NCBI GenBank assembly: GCA_965116965.1
Contig: OZ220743.1
Location: 372,001 to 436,000 of the forward strand
Source: Aldehydirespirator sp965116965
GTDB taxonomy: Bacteria > Actinomycetota > Acidimicrobiia > Acidimicrobiales > Aldehydirespiratoraceae
Reading direction: 5' to 3'
Length of the DNA stretch: 64,000 bases
Under the pieces are notes generated by a model. The model did no database searches. It worked only from the letters and a program-made list of their open reading frames with translations, and was not told where the DNA came from. The stretch's first letter is position 1; every line of letters starts with the position of its first letter. The translations under genes and the position numbers were made by a program. Shown piece after piece: positions 25,889 to 34,344 of this stretch.

Positions 25889-26902
25889 ATGAGCCTTGAC
25901 GATCCCGCCGGGCGCGAAGTGGAGGTGGCCATCATCGGGTCGGGCCCAGCCGGGCTGACCGCGGCCATCTACGCCGCCCGGGCCAACCTCCACCCGGTGG
26001 TTCTCGAGGGCGAGCCGAGCTCGACGAGTGATCAGCCGGGCGGGCAGCTCATGCTGACCACCGACGTGGAGAACTATCCCGGATTCCCCGGCGGCGTGAT
26101 GGGACCGGAGCTCATGCAGCGGTTCCGGGAGCAAGCGGTCCGCTTCGGGGCCGAGATCCACACGGCGAAGGTCTCCCGAGTGGACTTCTCGCAGCAGCCC
26201 TACGGCGTCTGGATCGGCGGCGCCACGGATGACAACCCGACGCTGAGGGCCTGGACCGTGATCGTGTCGACCGGCGCACAGGCGATCATGCTGGGCCTTG
26301 ACCGGGAGATCGAACTGGTCGGGCACGGGCTCTCGACCTGCGCAACCTGCGACGGCTTCTTCTTTCGCGACCAGCACATCGCGGTGGTCGGAGGGGGCGA
26401 TTCGGCGATGGAGGAAGCGACTTTCCTCACCCGATTCGCCTCACGAGTCACCATCATCCACCGCCGCGACGCCCTTAGAGCATCCAAGATCATGCAGCAG
26501 CGCGCCTTCGACAACGAACGGATCGACTTCATGTGGAACAGCGTTGTGGAGGAGTACCTCGGCGAGCCTGCCCTCACCGGTCTGCGGATCCGCGACACCA
26601 AGACCTCCGAGACGTCGGTCCTGCACGTGGCGGGGTGTTTCATCGCCATCGGGCACCGGCCCAACACGGACCTCTTCGCGGGCCGGCTCCAAATGAAGGA
26701 GAACGGCTATCTCATCACCGAACCGGACTCCACCAGGACCGCAGTCGAAGGCGTGTTCGCCTGCGGAGACGTGCAGGACGACTACTACCGCCAGGCTGTC
26801 ACCGCGGCCGGTACGGGATGCATGGCCGCGATCGATGCCGAGAGGTACCTCGAGAACCTCCACTCGCGGGTCGCGTCGCATAGTGGCAGCGGCCGCAAGT
26901 AG
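25889..26902 (+). CDS. trxB: Thioredoxin-disulfide reductase TrxB, 337 aa
   Basis: This FAD enzyme reduces thioredoxin with NADPH. The FAD-binding motif is IIGSGPAGLTAAIYAARA, the redox site CATCDG (near residue 152), the NADPH motif VVGGGDSAMEEA, and the C-terminal FAD motif GVFACGDVQDDYYRQA. A GAAAGGAG site precedes ATG 25889. The gene precedes trxA and cwlM, the usual order beside the actinobacterial origin. Confidence 0.97.
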   Translation: MSLDDPAGREVEVAIIGSGPAGLTAAIYAARANLHPVVLEGEPSSTSDQPGGQLMLTTDVENYPGFPGGVMGPELMQRFREQAVRFGAEIHTAKVSRVDFSQQPYGVWIGGATDDNPTLRAWTVIVSTGAQAIMLGLDREIELVGHGLSTCATCDGFFFRDQHIAVVGGGDSAMEEATFLTRFASRVTIIHRRDALRASKIMQQRAFDNERIDFMWNSVVEEYLGEPALTGLRIRDTKTSETSVLHVAGCFIAIGHRPNTDLFAGRLQMKENGYLITEPDSTRTAVEGVFACGDVQDDYYRQAVTAAGTGCMAAIDAERYLENLHSRVASHSGSGRK

Positions 26903-26979
26903 GGTGACTGAGCCACTACGGCTGCACGACAGCCGGTCATTCGTTCTCGAGGACGCCGGAGAGGAAGAGGGGACAAGCC

Positions 26980-27306
26980 GTGTCAGGACCGATCATCACC
27001 CTGAGCGCAACCACATTCGACGAAGAGATCAACGGCTCAGCCACGCCCGTCCTCGTGGACTTCTGGGCCGAATGGTGCGGCCCGTGCAAGATGATCGCGC
27101 CGATTCTCGAGGAGATCGCCGCCGAGCAGGAAGGCAAGCTGACGGTTGCCAAGCTCAACGTGGACGATGCTCCCGACATCGCCCGCAGATTCGGGGTCAT
27201 GAGCATCCCGACCATGATCCTCTTCGACGGCGGCGAGCCCGCCAAGCGAGTCGTGGGAGCCAAGCCGAAGGCAGCCCTGCTGGACGATCTCGCGGAGTAC
27301 GTCTAG
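26980..27306 (+). CDS. trxA: Thioredoxin TrxA, 108 aa
   Basis: This is a small dithiol redox protein with the active site WCGPCK and the family cis-Pro loop MSIPTMILF. The length is normal. A GTG start follows an AGAGGAAGAGGGG purine-rich site. It is probably co-transcribed with trxB, 77 bases upstream. Confidence 0.97.
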   Translation: MSGPIITLSATTFDEEINGSATPVLVDFWAEWCGPCKMIAPILEEIAAEQEGKLTVAKLNVDDAPDIARRFGVMSIPTMILFDGGEPAKRVVGAKPKAALLDDLAEYV

Positions 27307-27337
27307 TGCTGTGTCGTCGAAATGGCTAGGGCAGCGC

Positions 27338-27357
27338 AGCAGGACCGAGACCCTGCT
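27338..27357 (+). terminator. Hairpin after trxA
   Basis: AGCAGG (27338-27343) and CCTGCT (27352-27357) form a 6-bp stem with an 8-base loop, inside a weaker outer GCGC/GCGC pairing. There is no T-tract. It lies 32 bases after the trxA stop in the 120-bp gap before cwlM. It is a possible terminator only. Confidence 0.4.
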
Positions 27358-27426
27358 TGAGAGCGCTCCGGACGCCCCGATCATTTCAGCGACGGACCAC
27401 TAGTCAGGATCCGGGGCCGCGGCAGC

Positions 27427-28467
27427 GTGCCAGCTCCAGCACCATCTCCAAGCGGCCCATCCGGCGCGGCGCGGCGGCCCCCCGGGGCCGGCCCACCTCA
27501 CGGGCTGCCGCTGCGGCGAGGCGACGCCGGTGACGCCGTGCGCGATCTCCAACATCGGCTGGCCCTGATCGGTTACGGCACCGACGGGGACCTTCGGGAG
27601 TTCGGCACCGAGACCGAGGCTTCGCTGCGCCGCTTTCAGAGCGACAGGGGCCTGGTGGTTGACGGGATCTGCGGGCCGCAGTCCTGGAACGCTCTCGTGG
27701 AGGCCGACCACCGCCTCGGTGATCGGCTCCTCTACTACCGCGACCCGATGATGCGGGGCGATGACGTGGCCGAGCTCCAGCGCCGTCTCGGCCAGCTCGG
27801 TTTCGACCCGCACTGGGTCGACGGCATCCACGGTCCCCGGACCCACAGGGCGATCCAGCAGTTCCAGCAGAATGTCGGTCTTCCCGACGACGGCATGGTC
27901 GGCCGTTCCACGATCGACGCGCTCGACAGGCTCACCAGACGCACCACCGGCGGCGTCACCATCGCGGAGGTGCGTGAGTACGAACGGCTCCGCCACCAGC
28001 CGAACCGAGTTGAAGGCAGGCGGATCGTGGTGGGAGACGCCGGCGACCTGCCCGTGATCGCCCAGGCGGTCGCTCGCCGCTTGCGCCAACTAGGGGCTGA
28101 CGTCTTGTCGTTCAGCACCCCCGACCTCAGCCATCAAGCTCGAACTTCCAACCAGTGGAACGGCGAGATCTACCTGGGCGTGACGCTGGCGGTCGACAAT
28201 TTCGGGATCTCATACTTCGCCATGAGCGGATTCGAGTCGGTCGGAGGTCGGGCCCTGGCCCAGCATTGCTCGACCGGGCTTGCACCCTTGCTCGCCGAAC
28301 CCGCCCCGACCAAGGCGATGCGGCTGTCCATTCTCCGGGAGACCAGGATGCCGGCCGTGTGGTGCCGGATCGGGCCCGGAGCCATCGTGGTGCCTCGGGC
28401 CCCGCACATCGCGCGAGCCCTTACCGATGCCGTCACCGACTGGTGCCTCGACCCCGGACTACAATGA
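27427..28467 (+). CDS. cwlM: CwlM-like protein: two peptidoglycan-binding domains plus degenerate amidase domain, 346 aa
   Basis: Two peptidoglycan-binding type 1 repeats are visible: residues about 30-90 (LRRGDAGDAVRDLQHRLALI, FQSDRGLVVDGICGPQSW) and 100-160 (MRGDDVAELQRRLGQLGF, FQQNVGLPDDGMVG). The remainder aligns in order with an Amidase_3 fold, but the zinc-binding DPGHGG (here VVGDAGDLP), the Glu and the later His are not present, so it should lack amidase activity. In mycobacteria CwlM is a non-catalytic regulator that activates MurA. Position between trxA and parB is the same as there. Confidence 0.82.
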   Translation: MPAPAPSPSGPSGAARRPPGAGPPHGLPLRRGDAGDAVRDLQHRLALIGYGTDGDLREFGTETEASLRRFQSDRGLVVDGICGPQSWNALVEADHRLGDRLLYYRDPMMRGDDVAELQRRLGQLGFDPHWVDGIHGPRTHRAIQQFQQNVGLPDDGMVGRSTIDALDRLTRRTTGGVTIAEVREYERLRHQPNRVEGRRIVVGDAGDLPVIAQAVARRLRQLGADVLSFSTPDLSHQARTSNQWNGEIYLGVTLAVDNFGISYFAMSGFESVGGRALAQHCSTGLAPLLAEPAPTKAMRLSILRETRMPAVWCRIGPGAIVVPRAPHIARALTDAVTDWCLDPGLQ

Positions 28468-28502
28468 CTTCTCCTCAAATACAGTCTGTTAGCAACTCTC
28501 TA

Positions 28503-29372
28503 TCATATGATCAGGTGATAAATCCGCTCCAGATCGGGGAGCCCGCTGAACTGGATTGTGATCTTGCCCCGGCTCTTGCCCAACTTCACCGAGACCCTCG
28601 TATCGAGTCTGGTCGATAGGAGATCCTCCAACTCGAGAATGCCGGCCTTGACCTCATCGGCGGTCGGTTCGGAGTCATCGCGGCGGTCGGCTGTCGCTCC
28701 GCGCTCCCACGTCGAATGCATCTCGGCAGCCCGGTGCTCCGCCTCCCGCACCGTCAAGCTCTCTCGAACGACCTCCTCGGCCAGAGCCTGCTGCGCCTCC
28801 TCGTCGTCGAGGGAGAGCAGCGCCCGGCCGTGCCCCGCTGAGAGGCGGCCCTCGACCACCAGACGCTGCACTGCCGGGACCAGGTTCAGAAGCCTCACCG
28901 TGTTCGCCACCGCAGAACGAGAGCGTCCGACTCGAGCAGCGACGTCCTCCTGAGTCAAGCCGAAGTCGTCCATCAACTGCCGGTAGGCGGCCGCTTCTTC
29001 GAGTGCATTCAGGTCCTGGCGATGCACGTTCTCGACGACCGCGGCTTCGAGCGCTCCCTTGTCGTCGGCATCGCGCACGAGCGCGGGAACATTGCGCAGG
29101 CCGGCTCGCTGTGCAGCTCGCCAGCGGCGCTCTCCTGCAATGATTTCATATCCTTCCAAGGCTTTCCGCACAATAACCGGCTGCACAACCCCTACTTCAG
29201 CTATAGAGGCAGCCAATGAAGCCAGCGTCTCCTCGTCGAAGTGTTCCCTCGGCTGGTAGGGATTCGGAACGATATGGCTGATGTCGATCTCCTGGAAGAC
29301 CGACTCCTCCAGAACCGGATCGGACGGGATCAGGGCCCCCAGACCCCTCCCAAGACCACTACGACGTGCCAC
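28503..29372 (-). CDS. parB: Chromosome partitioning protein ParB, 289 aa
   Basis: This CTPase clamp loads at parS and organises the origin region. It shows the N-terminal RRSGLGRGLGALIP, the CTP-binding boxes NPYQPREHFD and EIIAGERRWRAAQRAG, then the helix-turn-helix LTQEDVAARVGRSRSAVANTVRLL and a C-terminal dimerisation domain. GTG 29372 follows a perfect AAAGGAGGTG site and overlaps the parA end by 14 bases. The open frame upstream is inside parA and is not used. A parS-like site lies at 30230. Confidence 0.96.
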   Translation of the reverse strand: MARRSGLGRGLGALIPSDPVLEESVFQEIDISHIVPNPYQPREHFDEETLASLAASIAEVGVVQPVIVRKALEGYEIIAGERRWRAAQRAGLRNVPALVRDADDKGALEAAVVENVHRQDLNALEEAAAYRQLMDDFGLTQEDVAARVGRSRSAVANTVRLLNLVPAVQRLVVEGRLSAGHGRALLSLDDEEAQQALAEEVVRESLTVREAEHRAAEMHSTWERGATADRRDDSEPTADEVKAGILELEDLLSTRLDTRVSVKLGKSRGKITIQFSGLPDLERIYHLII

Positions 29373-30153
29373 GGAGCACCTCCTTTGCCAGGTCGCGGAA
29401 TGCTCTTGCGCCGTTGGACGAGGAATCGTAGAGAATGATCGGTTGACCGAAGGACGGCGCCTCGCTGAGCCGTACGGTGCGCGGCACAACCTGCCAGCAA
29501 ACCTTGTCCCCGTAGTGTGCTCGAACCTCCTTGGCCACATCCCGTGAGAGATTCGTGCGGGCGTCGTACATCGTGAGGATCAGCTTCGTCAGTTCCAAGC
29601 TGGGGTTAAGGCTGCGCTGTACCATGCTTATGTTCTTGACCAGCTGAGTCAGTCCCTCGAGCGCAAAATACTCTGTCTGTACGGGAACGATGACCTCGTC
29701 GGCCGCGGTCAGGCCGTTGATCGTCAACAATCCGAGCGAGGGCGGGCAGTCGATCACGATGAGGTCGTAGGCCGCGAGTACTGCCGACAAGGCGTCTCGG
29801 AGTCTTCGTTCCCGGCTGAGGGCCGGCACGAGTTCGATTTCCGCCCCGGCCAGATCCAAGCTGGAGGGCGCAATGTGCAGTCCCTTGATCACTGTCGGCT
29901 CGATGATCTCATCGAGCTCGACGTTCTGAAGCAACACGTCGTAGATCGACGTATCGAGGCTCCGCGGATCCATTCCCACGCCAGTGGTTGCGTTCGCCTG
30001 AGGATCGAGATCGATGATGAGCGTCTTCAGACGCTTCTCGGCAAAGCACGCTGAGAGGTTCACGGTTACGGTCGTCTTCCCCACCCCGCCCTTCTGGTTG
30101 GCGACCGCGAAGACGCGGGCGCGACTACCGTCAGCTTGTCTCGATATGCCCAA
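29359..30153 (-). CDS. parA: Chromosome partitioning ATPase ParA, 264 aa
   Basis: The deviant Walker A motif VANQKGGVGKTTVTVNLSA, the A' box IDLDPQANATTGVG and Walker B LIVIDCPPSLG are all present. The likely start is a TTG at 30153. It forms an operon with parB. The 245-bp region upstream carries a parS-like palindrome and a dispersed-repeat copy. Confidence 0.96.
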   Translation of the reverse strand: MGISRQADGSRARVFAVANQKGGVGKTTVTVNLSACFAEKRLKTLIIDLDPQANATTGVGMDPRSLDTSIYDVLLQNVELDEIIEPTVIKGLHIAPSSLDLAGAEIELVPALSRERRLRDALSAVLAAYDLIVIDCPPSLGLLTINGLTAADEVIVPVQTEYFALEGLTQLVKNISMVQRSLNPSLELTKLILTMYDARTNLSRDVAKEVRAHYGDKVCWQVVPRTVRLSEAPSFGQPIILYDSSSNGARAFRDLAKEVLRGTS

Positions 30154-30229
30154 CGACCCCAGCTTCCTGTGCTAGCAGCGATCCCCCGGTACAGTTTCAT
30201 ATCGCCTACAGGAAGTCAAGGATCCCTCA

Positions 30230-30245
30230 TGTTTCACATGAAACA
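30230..30245. promoter_or_regulatory. parS: parS centromere-like site (15 of 16 match)
   Basis: TGTTTCACATGAAACA differs from the consensus TGTTTCACGTGAAACA by one central base. It lies 77 bases upstream of the parA start and about 4.1 kb from dnaA, where parS sites are expected. ParB would load here. Confidence 0.9.
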
Positions 30246-30303
30246 TCCGGTCCTGGAAGCCGAGCAGGTCGGCAGCGAACCCGCTGCATACGAACGAGGT
30301 CGT

Positions 30304-30341
30304 GGCCCGAGCGGCCCGTGATCGCAGCGAACAAGAGCGGA
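30304..30341 (-). repeat. Dispersed intergenic repeat, copy i
   Basis: This inverse-oriented core (GGCCCGAGCGGCCCGTGA, TCGCAGCGAACAAGAGCGG) lies between rsmG and parA, about 60 bases from the parS site. TACGAACGAGGTCGT on its left is a diverged form of the outer part of the long element. Confidence 0.85.
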
Positions 30342-30398
30342 ATACCCCCACTCCGACGCGATGCATCTGCACCTACTGGCGCGCGTTCCTTGGGGCCT

Positions 30399-31049
30399 CT
30401 ACCCCAGCGGAGCGCGGTTTCGAGCAGCTCGGCGGCGAGGAAGCCCTGGCGGAATGGGCCCTGACCGCCGGACAGAGAGGTAGTTGCCGTGCGGATTCGT
30501 CCAACGGCCCGATATCTCACAGCCTGTCCGCTCGAGTGGCAGCCGCAGCCAGCGTTCCGCGGTTGACTTCGAAACAGAGACAACTAGCGATCCACCTGCC
30601 TTCAGCAGCGGCAGAGCGCACTCAGCCAGTTCCGGGGCCGGACCGAATGAGCGTGCCGCCACCCCGTCGAACGCGCCGCGATACTCCCCGCGGGCCATCT
30701 CATCCACGAGGGCATGCTCCACCGTCACCCTCTCCGTGAGTCCTGCCGCCGCTACTGCGTGCCGGGCCATCTCGCATCGTCGCTCCCTCGCATCCAGCAA
30801 ACACCATCGGGACTCGGGCAGCTCAAGCGCCAGGAGTACCCCCAGCACTCCCGCCCCGGTCCCGCAGTCCATGAAGTGTCCTTCGGTCAGTTCCCGCCAT
30901 TCGTCCAAGACGTAACCGCCAGCATGCAAGCGCAGGGCTTCGATTGAGGCGTCCCCCATGACGCCGGCGGCCCGCGCCGGCGACCACGATCCGTCTAGCC
31001 GGTCCAGAAGTCCTGGATCTACCAGGCGAGAGCGCGAAGCCTTCGTCAC
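30399..31049 (-). CDS. rsmG: 16S rRNA (guanine527-N7)-methyltransferase RsmG, 216 aa
   Basis: This is the SAM-dependent methyltransferase next to parA and jag, as in mycobacteria. The SAM-binding loop reads FMDCGTGAGVLGVLLALELP, followed by CLLDARERRCEMARHAVAAAGL. It is more diverged than usual: the common GSGAGLPG is GTGAGVLG and the SRA motif is AARSFGPAPEL. The GTG at 31049 begins 4 bases past the jag stop and is taken as the start. Confidence 0.85.
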   Translation of the reverse strand: MTKASRSRLVDPGLLDRLDGSWSPARAAGVMGDASIEALRLHAGGYVLDEWRELTEGHFMDCGTGAGVLGVLLALELPESRWCLLDARERRCEMARHAVAAAGLTERVTVEHALVDEMARGEYRGAFDGVAARSFGPAPELAECALPLLKAGGSLVVSVSKSTAERWLRLPLERTGCEISGRWTNPHGNYLSVRRSGPIPPGLPRRRAARNRAPLG

Positions 31050-31053
31050 ACGA

Positions 31054-31977
31054 TCACTCAGAGACGGCCGCAATGACCACCCGACGGTGCGGATCCTCTC
31101 CCTCGCTTCGACTCTCCACTTTGTCAATACCCGAAATCACGTCATGGACAATCTTGCGATCCATCCGGTTCATCGGCTCAAGGGCGATCTCCGTTTGTGT
31201 TTCGACGGACTCCTCGGCAATTTTGCGAGCGAAAACCGCTAGCGCCGATGCTCGGCGGGATCGAACACCGCCGACGTCCACGCGGATCTTGCCCTCCCTT
31301 GTCGTTCCACCGGATCGCTGCAGCACCGTTCGAACCAGTTCGTCTATCGCCTGAGCGGTGCCGCCCCGGCGGCCGACCAGGACCCCGACGCCTTCTCCGT
31401 TGGCCTCGATGCGCATGATCCCGTTCTCCAAGTCATGCCGCTTGAACGTGATGGCAATGTCCAGCGCTCCCGCAATTCCTCGGACGAAGGACTCCGCTAG
31501 ATCGGCTTGCTCCAAGAGCGAAGGACCTATATTTTCACTTATTGTCATAGCTTTTGCATCCTCGGTCGTGGGTCGGGCAGTGCGGCCTCGTTCTCGAGAT
31601 TGGGCTCTCTGGCGAGCACCCTTGTCGGCGCCGGCCGAGGGAACAGGCGGTCGGCGATCTCGAGCCGCGGAGCCCTTGCTTCCGGAACGAGGGGTCGATT
31701 CTGGTTTCGCCTCGCCGAGGGCTCGGGCCGACGCCGACCGCCTAGACGAACCCGCTCTGCGGCCGGTTTGACCTCTGCCTCTGCCGTCCTTCGGCCGTAC
31801 CGGGGCGGGGAGCACACGTGCCCTTACGCGTGCCTCCTGCTTGATCCTCCCGAAGAGACCCATCCTCGGTTCCGAGAGCACCTCGAACTCGGCGTCCGAC
31901 TCGTCGACTCCAAGATGGACGAGCGCCTGTTCCTTGGCGCTCTCCACCGTCGTTGCTCTGATCTCCAACCATTCCAT
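31054..31977 (-). CDS. jag: RNA-binding protein Jag/KhpB, 307 aa
   Basis: It has the N-terminal Jag domain (MEWLEIRATTVESAKEQALVH, GLFGRIKQEARVRA), then a 100-residue basic Ser/Arg-rich linker. A KH domain follows (GVLVGRRGGTAQAIDELVRT), and a C-terminal R3H domain (MNRMDRKIVHDVISG, EGEDPHRRVVI). It sits between yidC and rsmG as in most Gram-positives. The linker makes it longer than the usual 200-aa Jag. Confidence 0.94.
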   Translation of the reverse strand: MEWLEIRATTVESAKEQALVHLGVDESDAEFEVLSEPRMGLFGRIKQEARVRARVLPAPVRPKDGRGRGQTGRRAGSSRRSASARALGEAKPESTPRSGSKGSAARDRRPPVPSAGADKGARQRAQSRERGRTARPTTEDAKAMTISENIGPSLLEQADLAESFVRGIAGALDIAITFKRHDLENGIMRIEANGEGVGVLVGRRGGTAQAIDELVRTVLQRSGGTTREGKIRVDVGGVRSRRASALAVFARKIAEESVETQTEIALEPMNRMDRKIVHDVISGIDKVESRSEGEDPHRRVVIAAVSE

Positions 31978-32010
31978 TTGAACTAGGAACTCCTTCGTGC
32001 GGCGCGAAGC

Positions 32011-33249
32011 TCAGCGCCTCTTCTTCTTGCTGCGACTGCGGTTCTGGCTGGGACGCCTCGCGCCCGAGCCGGGTGGCGTAACCCGTCCGCTGCTGGACCG
32101 GCTGCCGGAACGACCCCGGGTCGGTGCCTTGCCGGTCCGTCCTCCTCTCGGCGCCGGGCCGGTTTCTGCGGCCGTCTCCTTCCGGCTGGGCGCCCTGGCA
32201 TCACCCTGACCTCGCTTCCGCGCCGGCGCCTTGGCATCGCCCTGACCTCGCTTCCGCGCCGGCGCCTTGGCCCGCGCCGGCTTCGCATCCCTCTTCGGCG
32301 TGGGAGCACCCTTGCGCTCAGTGATCGACTTGGGCGAGCGGGGCTTGCTCTCGGGCGCGTCTTCAGTGGTCGCGGCCGCAGCTCGTTGCCTGGCAACCTG
32401 GACCCCCAGCGAATCCTCCCCCCGGTAGAAGGACCGGGTGATGTAGGCCTGCTGCGCGATCCGGACCAGGTTCGAGACAATGAAATAGGTCACAACAGCT
32501 GCGGGCATCACGTACGAGAACACCGGCAGCATGTAGGGGATCAACTTCATCATCATCTGCTGCTGCGGATTGACCGCCGCGCCGCTCTGCCGACCCTGGA
32601 TCTGGCGCTGCTGGTAGAGGCTGGTGACCAGCACGATCAGAAGCATCAGCAGATAGGGGAGTGCCGCAACGATGTTCTCGGAGATCACAGCACTCGCGCT
32701 GCGGGACAGATCGACTCCCAGCGAGACCATCTCGACGTCTGTGCTCAGACTCTCATAGAGATCGCTGTCCCTCGACAGGAAGTCTGGATCAAATAGCAGG
32801 TCACCCCGGGCAATCGGGGTCTCGGCGTAGGCGGGCGCCCCGCCGGACACGCCGTCGACGTAGCGGCGCGATGTGAAGCCGAGCTGGGTCCCTATCTCGG
32901 TCGTGCGTCTGGTGAGCCCGTCCACGACTCGATACATCACCAAGAAGATCGGTCCCTGGACCAGCATCGGGAGCAGACACCCGACCGGATTGATCCCGTG
33001 CTCCTTGTAGTACGCCATGGTGAGCTCGTTCATGGCCTGCCGGTCACCCTTGTGCTGGTTCTGGAGCTTCTTCAACTCCGGCATGTGCTGCTGCATCTGC
33101 AGCATGTTCCGTGTCATCTTCAACGTGAGTGGCGTCACCGCGACTACGGCCGTCAACGTCAGGAGGGCTATCGCCGTGCCGTAGGACGGCGCCAGGGCGT
33201 AGAACCAGGCGAGGATCGCGGTGACGACGTCGAACAGGGGATCAAACAT
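32011..33249 (-). CDS. yidC: Membrane protein insertase YidC/Oxa1, 412 aa
   Basis: It inserts proteins into the inner membrane. The Oxa1 core is evident: PELKKLQNQHKGDRQAMNEL, YKEHGINPVGCLLPMLVQGP, and MKLIPYMLPVFSYVMPAAVV. ATG 33249 (MFDPLFDVV) overlaps the yidD end by 8 bases; the longer open frame lies inside yidD. The C-terminal 110 residues are very basic and include two copies of a 12-residue unit with ARKRGQGDA, encoded by two 36-bp tandem repeats (32199-32270). A basic tail may contact the ribosome (inference). Confidence 0.95.
   Translation of the reverse strand: MFDPLFDVVTAILAWFYALAPSYGTAIALLTLTAVVAVTPLTLKMTRNMLQMQQHMPELKKLQNQHKGDRQAMNELTMAYYKEHGINPVGCLLPMLVQGPIFLVMYRVVDGLTRRTTEIGTQLGFTSRRYVDGVSGGAPAYAETPIARGDLLFDPDFLSRDSDLYESLSTDVEMVSLGVDLSRSASAVISENIVAALPYLLMLLIVLVTSLYQQRQIQGRQSGAAVNPQQQMMMKLIPYMLPVFSYVMPAAVVTYFIVSNLVRIAQQAYITRSFYRGEDSLGVQVARQRAAAATTEDAPESKPRSPKSITERKGAPTPKRDAKPARAKAPARKRGQGDAKAPARKRGQGDARAPSRKETAAETGPAPRGGRTGKAPTRGRSGSRSSSGRVTPPGSGARRPSQNRSRSKKKRR
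32199..32270. repeat. Two 36-bp tandem repeats in the yidC tail
   Basis: The unit begins CATCRCCCTGACCTCGCTTC and ends GGCGCCTTGG. Copies at 32199-32234 and 32235-32270 differ by one base. They keep the reading frame and add 12 residues each to the basic tail. Confidence 0.9.
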
Positions 33250-33487
33250 CGGCCGTCTCCCGCCGCCCGGCTGGGACCGGATCCCAGCCCCGGGCTCCCC
33301 ACGGATGGCACCGGGCCAAACGGCGAGCGGCCAGCCACACTCCCCGCACCGCGCCATGTTCCTGCACAGCTTCCAGCGCGTAGGTCGAGCAGGACGGGAC
33401 GTACCGGCACATCGGTGGGCGACCCGCTCGAACCAGCTGGTACTCGCGGATCGCACGGCAAGCGAGCCGCGTTGCCATCCCTCTCAT
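33242..33487 (-). CDS. yidD: Membrane protein insertion efficiency factor YidD, 81 aa
   Basis: The small conserved protein is recognised by MCRYVPSCSTYALEAVQEHGAV and RRLARCHPWGARGWDPVP. ATG 33487 overlaps the rnpA stop (ATGA) and the 3' end overlaps yidC. It lies exactly where yidD is found in other bacteria. It has a basic amphipathic N-terminus. Confidence 0.94.
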   Translation of the reverse strand: MRGMATRLACRAIREYQLVRAGRPPMCRYVPSCSTYALEAVQEHGAVRGVWLAARRLARCHPWGARGWDPVPAGRRETADV

Positions 33488-33807
33488 CGGTGAACGTCCT
33501 TCAACAGTCCGCTCACGGTCGCTCGCAGCTCCGACGCCGACAAGGCCTCCAGCGGTGCGTAGATGCCCAGGCGATACTCCCCATCGGAAAGCACCACCTC
33601 CCGGTCGCGCACAAGCTCCCGCAGTACGCCCCGCACGCGTCGGCGGGCTCGGTTGCGCGCCACCGCAGTCCCCACCGATCTCGGTACCGCGAACAGCACG
33701 CGCGACATCCCGGGAGCGGCGCGATGAGACACTCTCAGCGCGCCGCTTCGAGCGCTGGTAGTTCGGCGTCCGTCGCTCACGCTGGGGCTGCTCGCCGAGC
33801 CACTCAC
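33484..33807 (-). CDS. rnpA: Ribonuclease P protein component, 107 aa
   Basis: This is the protein subunit that helps the RNase P RNA mature tRNA 5' ends. The conserved basic helix reads AVARNRARRRVRGVLREL. The start GTG overlaps the rpmH stop (GTGA) and the stop overlaps yidD. The N-terminus is diverged from the usual KRxxFRxVF segment. Confidence 0.9.
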   Translation of the reverse strand: MSGSASSPSVSDGRRTTSARSGALRVSHRAAPGMSRVLFAVPRSVGTAVARNRARRRVRGVLRELVRDREVVLSDGEYRLGIYAPLEALSASELRATVSGLLKDVHR

Positions 33808-33938
33808 GCGGCCAGTCGACTTCGCCCCTTGCGGCGGCGTGCGCGCACCACAGCGCGCCCGCCACGCGTCCTCATCCTGGCTCTAAGACCGTGTTTCATG
33901 TGCCTTTTCCGGATATTCGGTTGAAAAGGGCGCCTCAT
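33804..33938 (-). CDS. rpmH: 50S ribosomal protein bL34, 44 aa
   Basis: The sequence MRRPFQPNIRKRHMKHG, then RARMRTRGGRAVVRARRRKGRSRL, matches bL34 along its length. ATG 33938 is the family start; the upstream in-frame extension is not part of L34. It is the first gene of the rpmH-rnpA-yidD-yidC-jag-rsmG-parA-parB series, in which several neighbours overlap. It is divergent from dnaA across a 406-bp gap. Confidence 0.96.
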   Translation of the reverse strand: MRRPFQPNIRKRHMKHGLRARMRTRGGRAVVRARRRKGRSRLAA

Positions 33939-34344
33939 GAGATCCTCCTCGGCCTGCTCCGGCTCGAGCACGCTACAAGAGCCGCCATCCGGGTTGATGC
34001 TGTGGATGAACGGCGGGTACCCGTCCACCGTAGGGCTGACCCTGCATCACGACAACCACGACGCCCCCCGAGCCGCCGGCGGCCATCGACCGCGACCCCA
34101 CCCCGCGACCGGACAAAGAACATGGGCGTCGTATATCTTACATCAGCGTGGTTGACCCAGTCGTAATCCAGTCTGAACTAGTCGTTTACCGGGCCTCTGA
34201 AGTCAGACTTGCGACCGATGCGGATGCTGCTACGTTCCGCAGGCCACCACCGCTATCTGGTCTGGGTCCGGTCGTCCTCCACTCGGGCCACAGAACTCTC
34301 TGTCCACAACTGTGGATCAATCTGTGGAGAAAGGAGATCGATAG
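33939..34344. other. oriC: rpmH-dnaA intergenic region, candidate oriC
   Basis: This 406-bp gap separates the divergent leading-strand operons. It holds one near-consensus DnaA box at 34001-34009 (TGTGGATGA) and a cluster of three at 34300-34331. A locally AT-rich stretch (GTCGTATATCTTACATCA, near 34129) could be the unwinding element. A possible dnaA promoter starts with TTGACC at 34152. Many actinobacteria place oriC in the dnaA-dnaN gap instead, but that gap here shows only weak boxes. Confidence 0.6.
34300..34331. promoter_or_regulatory. Three closely spaced DnaA boxes before dnaA
   Basis: CTGTCCACA (34300-34308), TGTGGATCA (34311-34319) and TGTGGAGAA (34323-34331) each match TTGTCCACA/TTATCCACA or its complement at 8 of 9 positions. 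The first two form an inverted pair. They end just before the dnaA ribosome-binding site, so they could serve origin function, dnaA autoregulation, or both. Confidence 0.8.

Noticed and set aside
33892..33907. TGTTTCATGTGCCTTT as a second parS
   Set aside because: Only the left half matches the palindrome and it lies in rpmH coding sequence.
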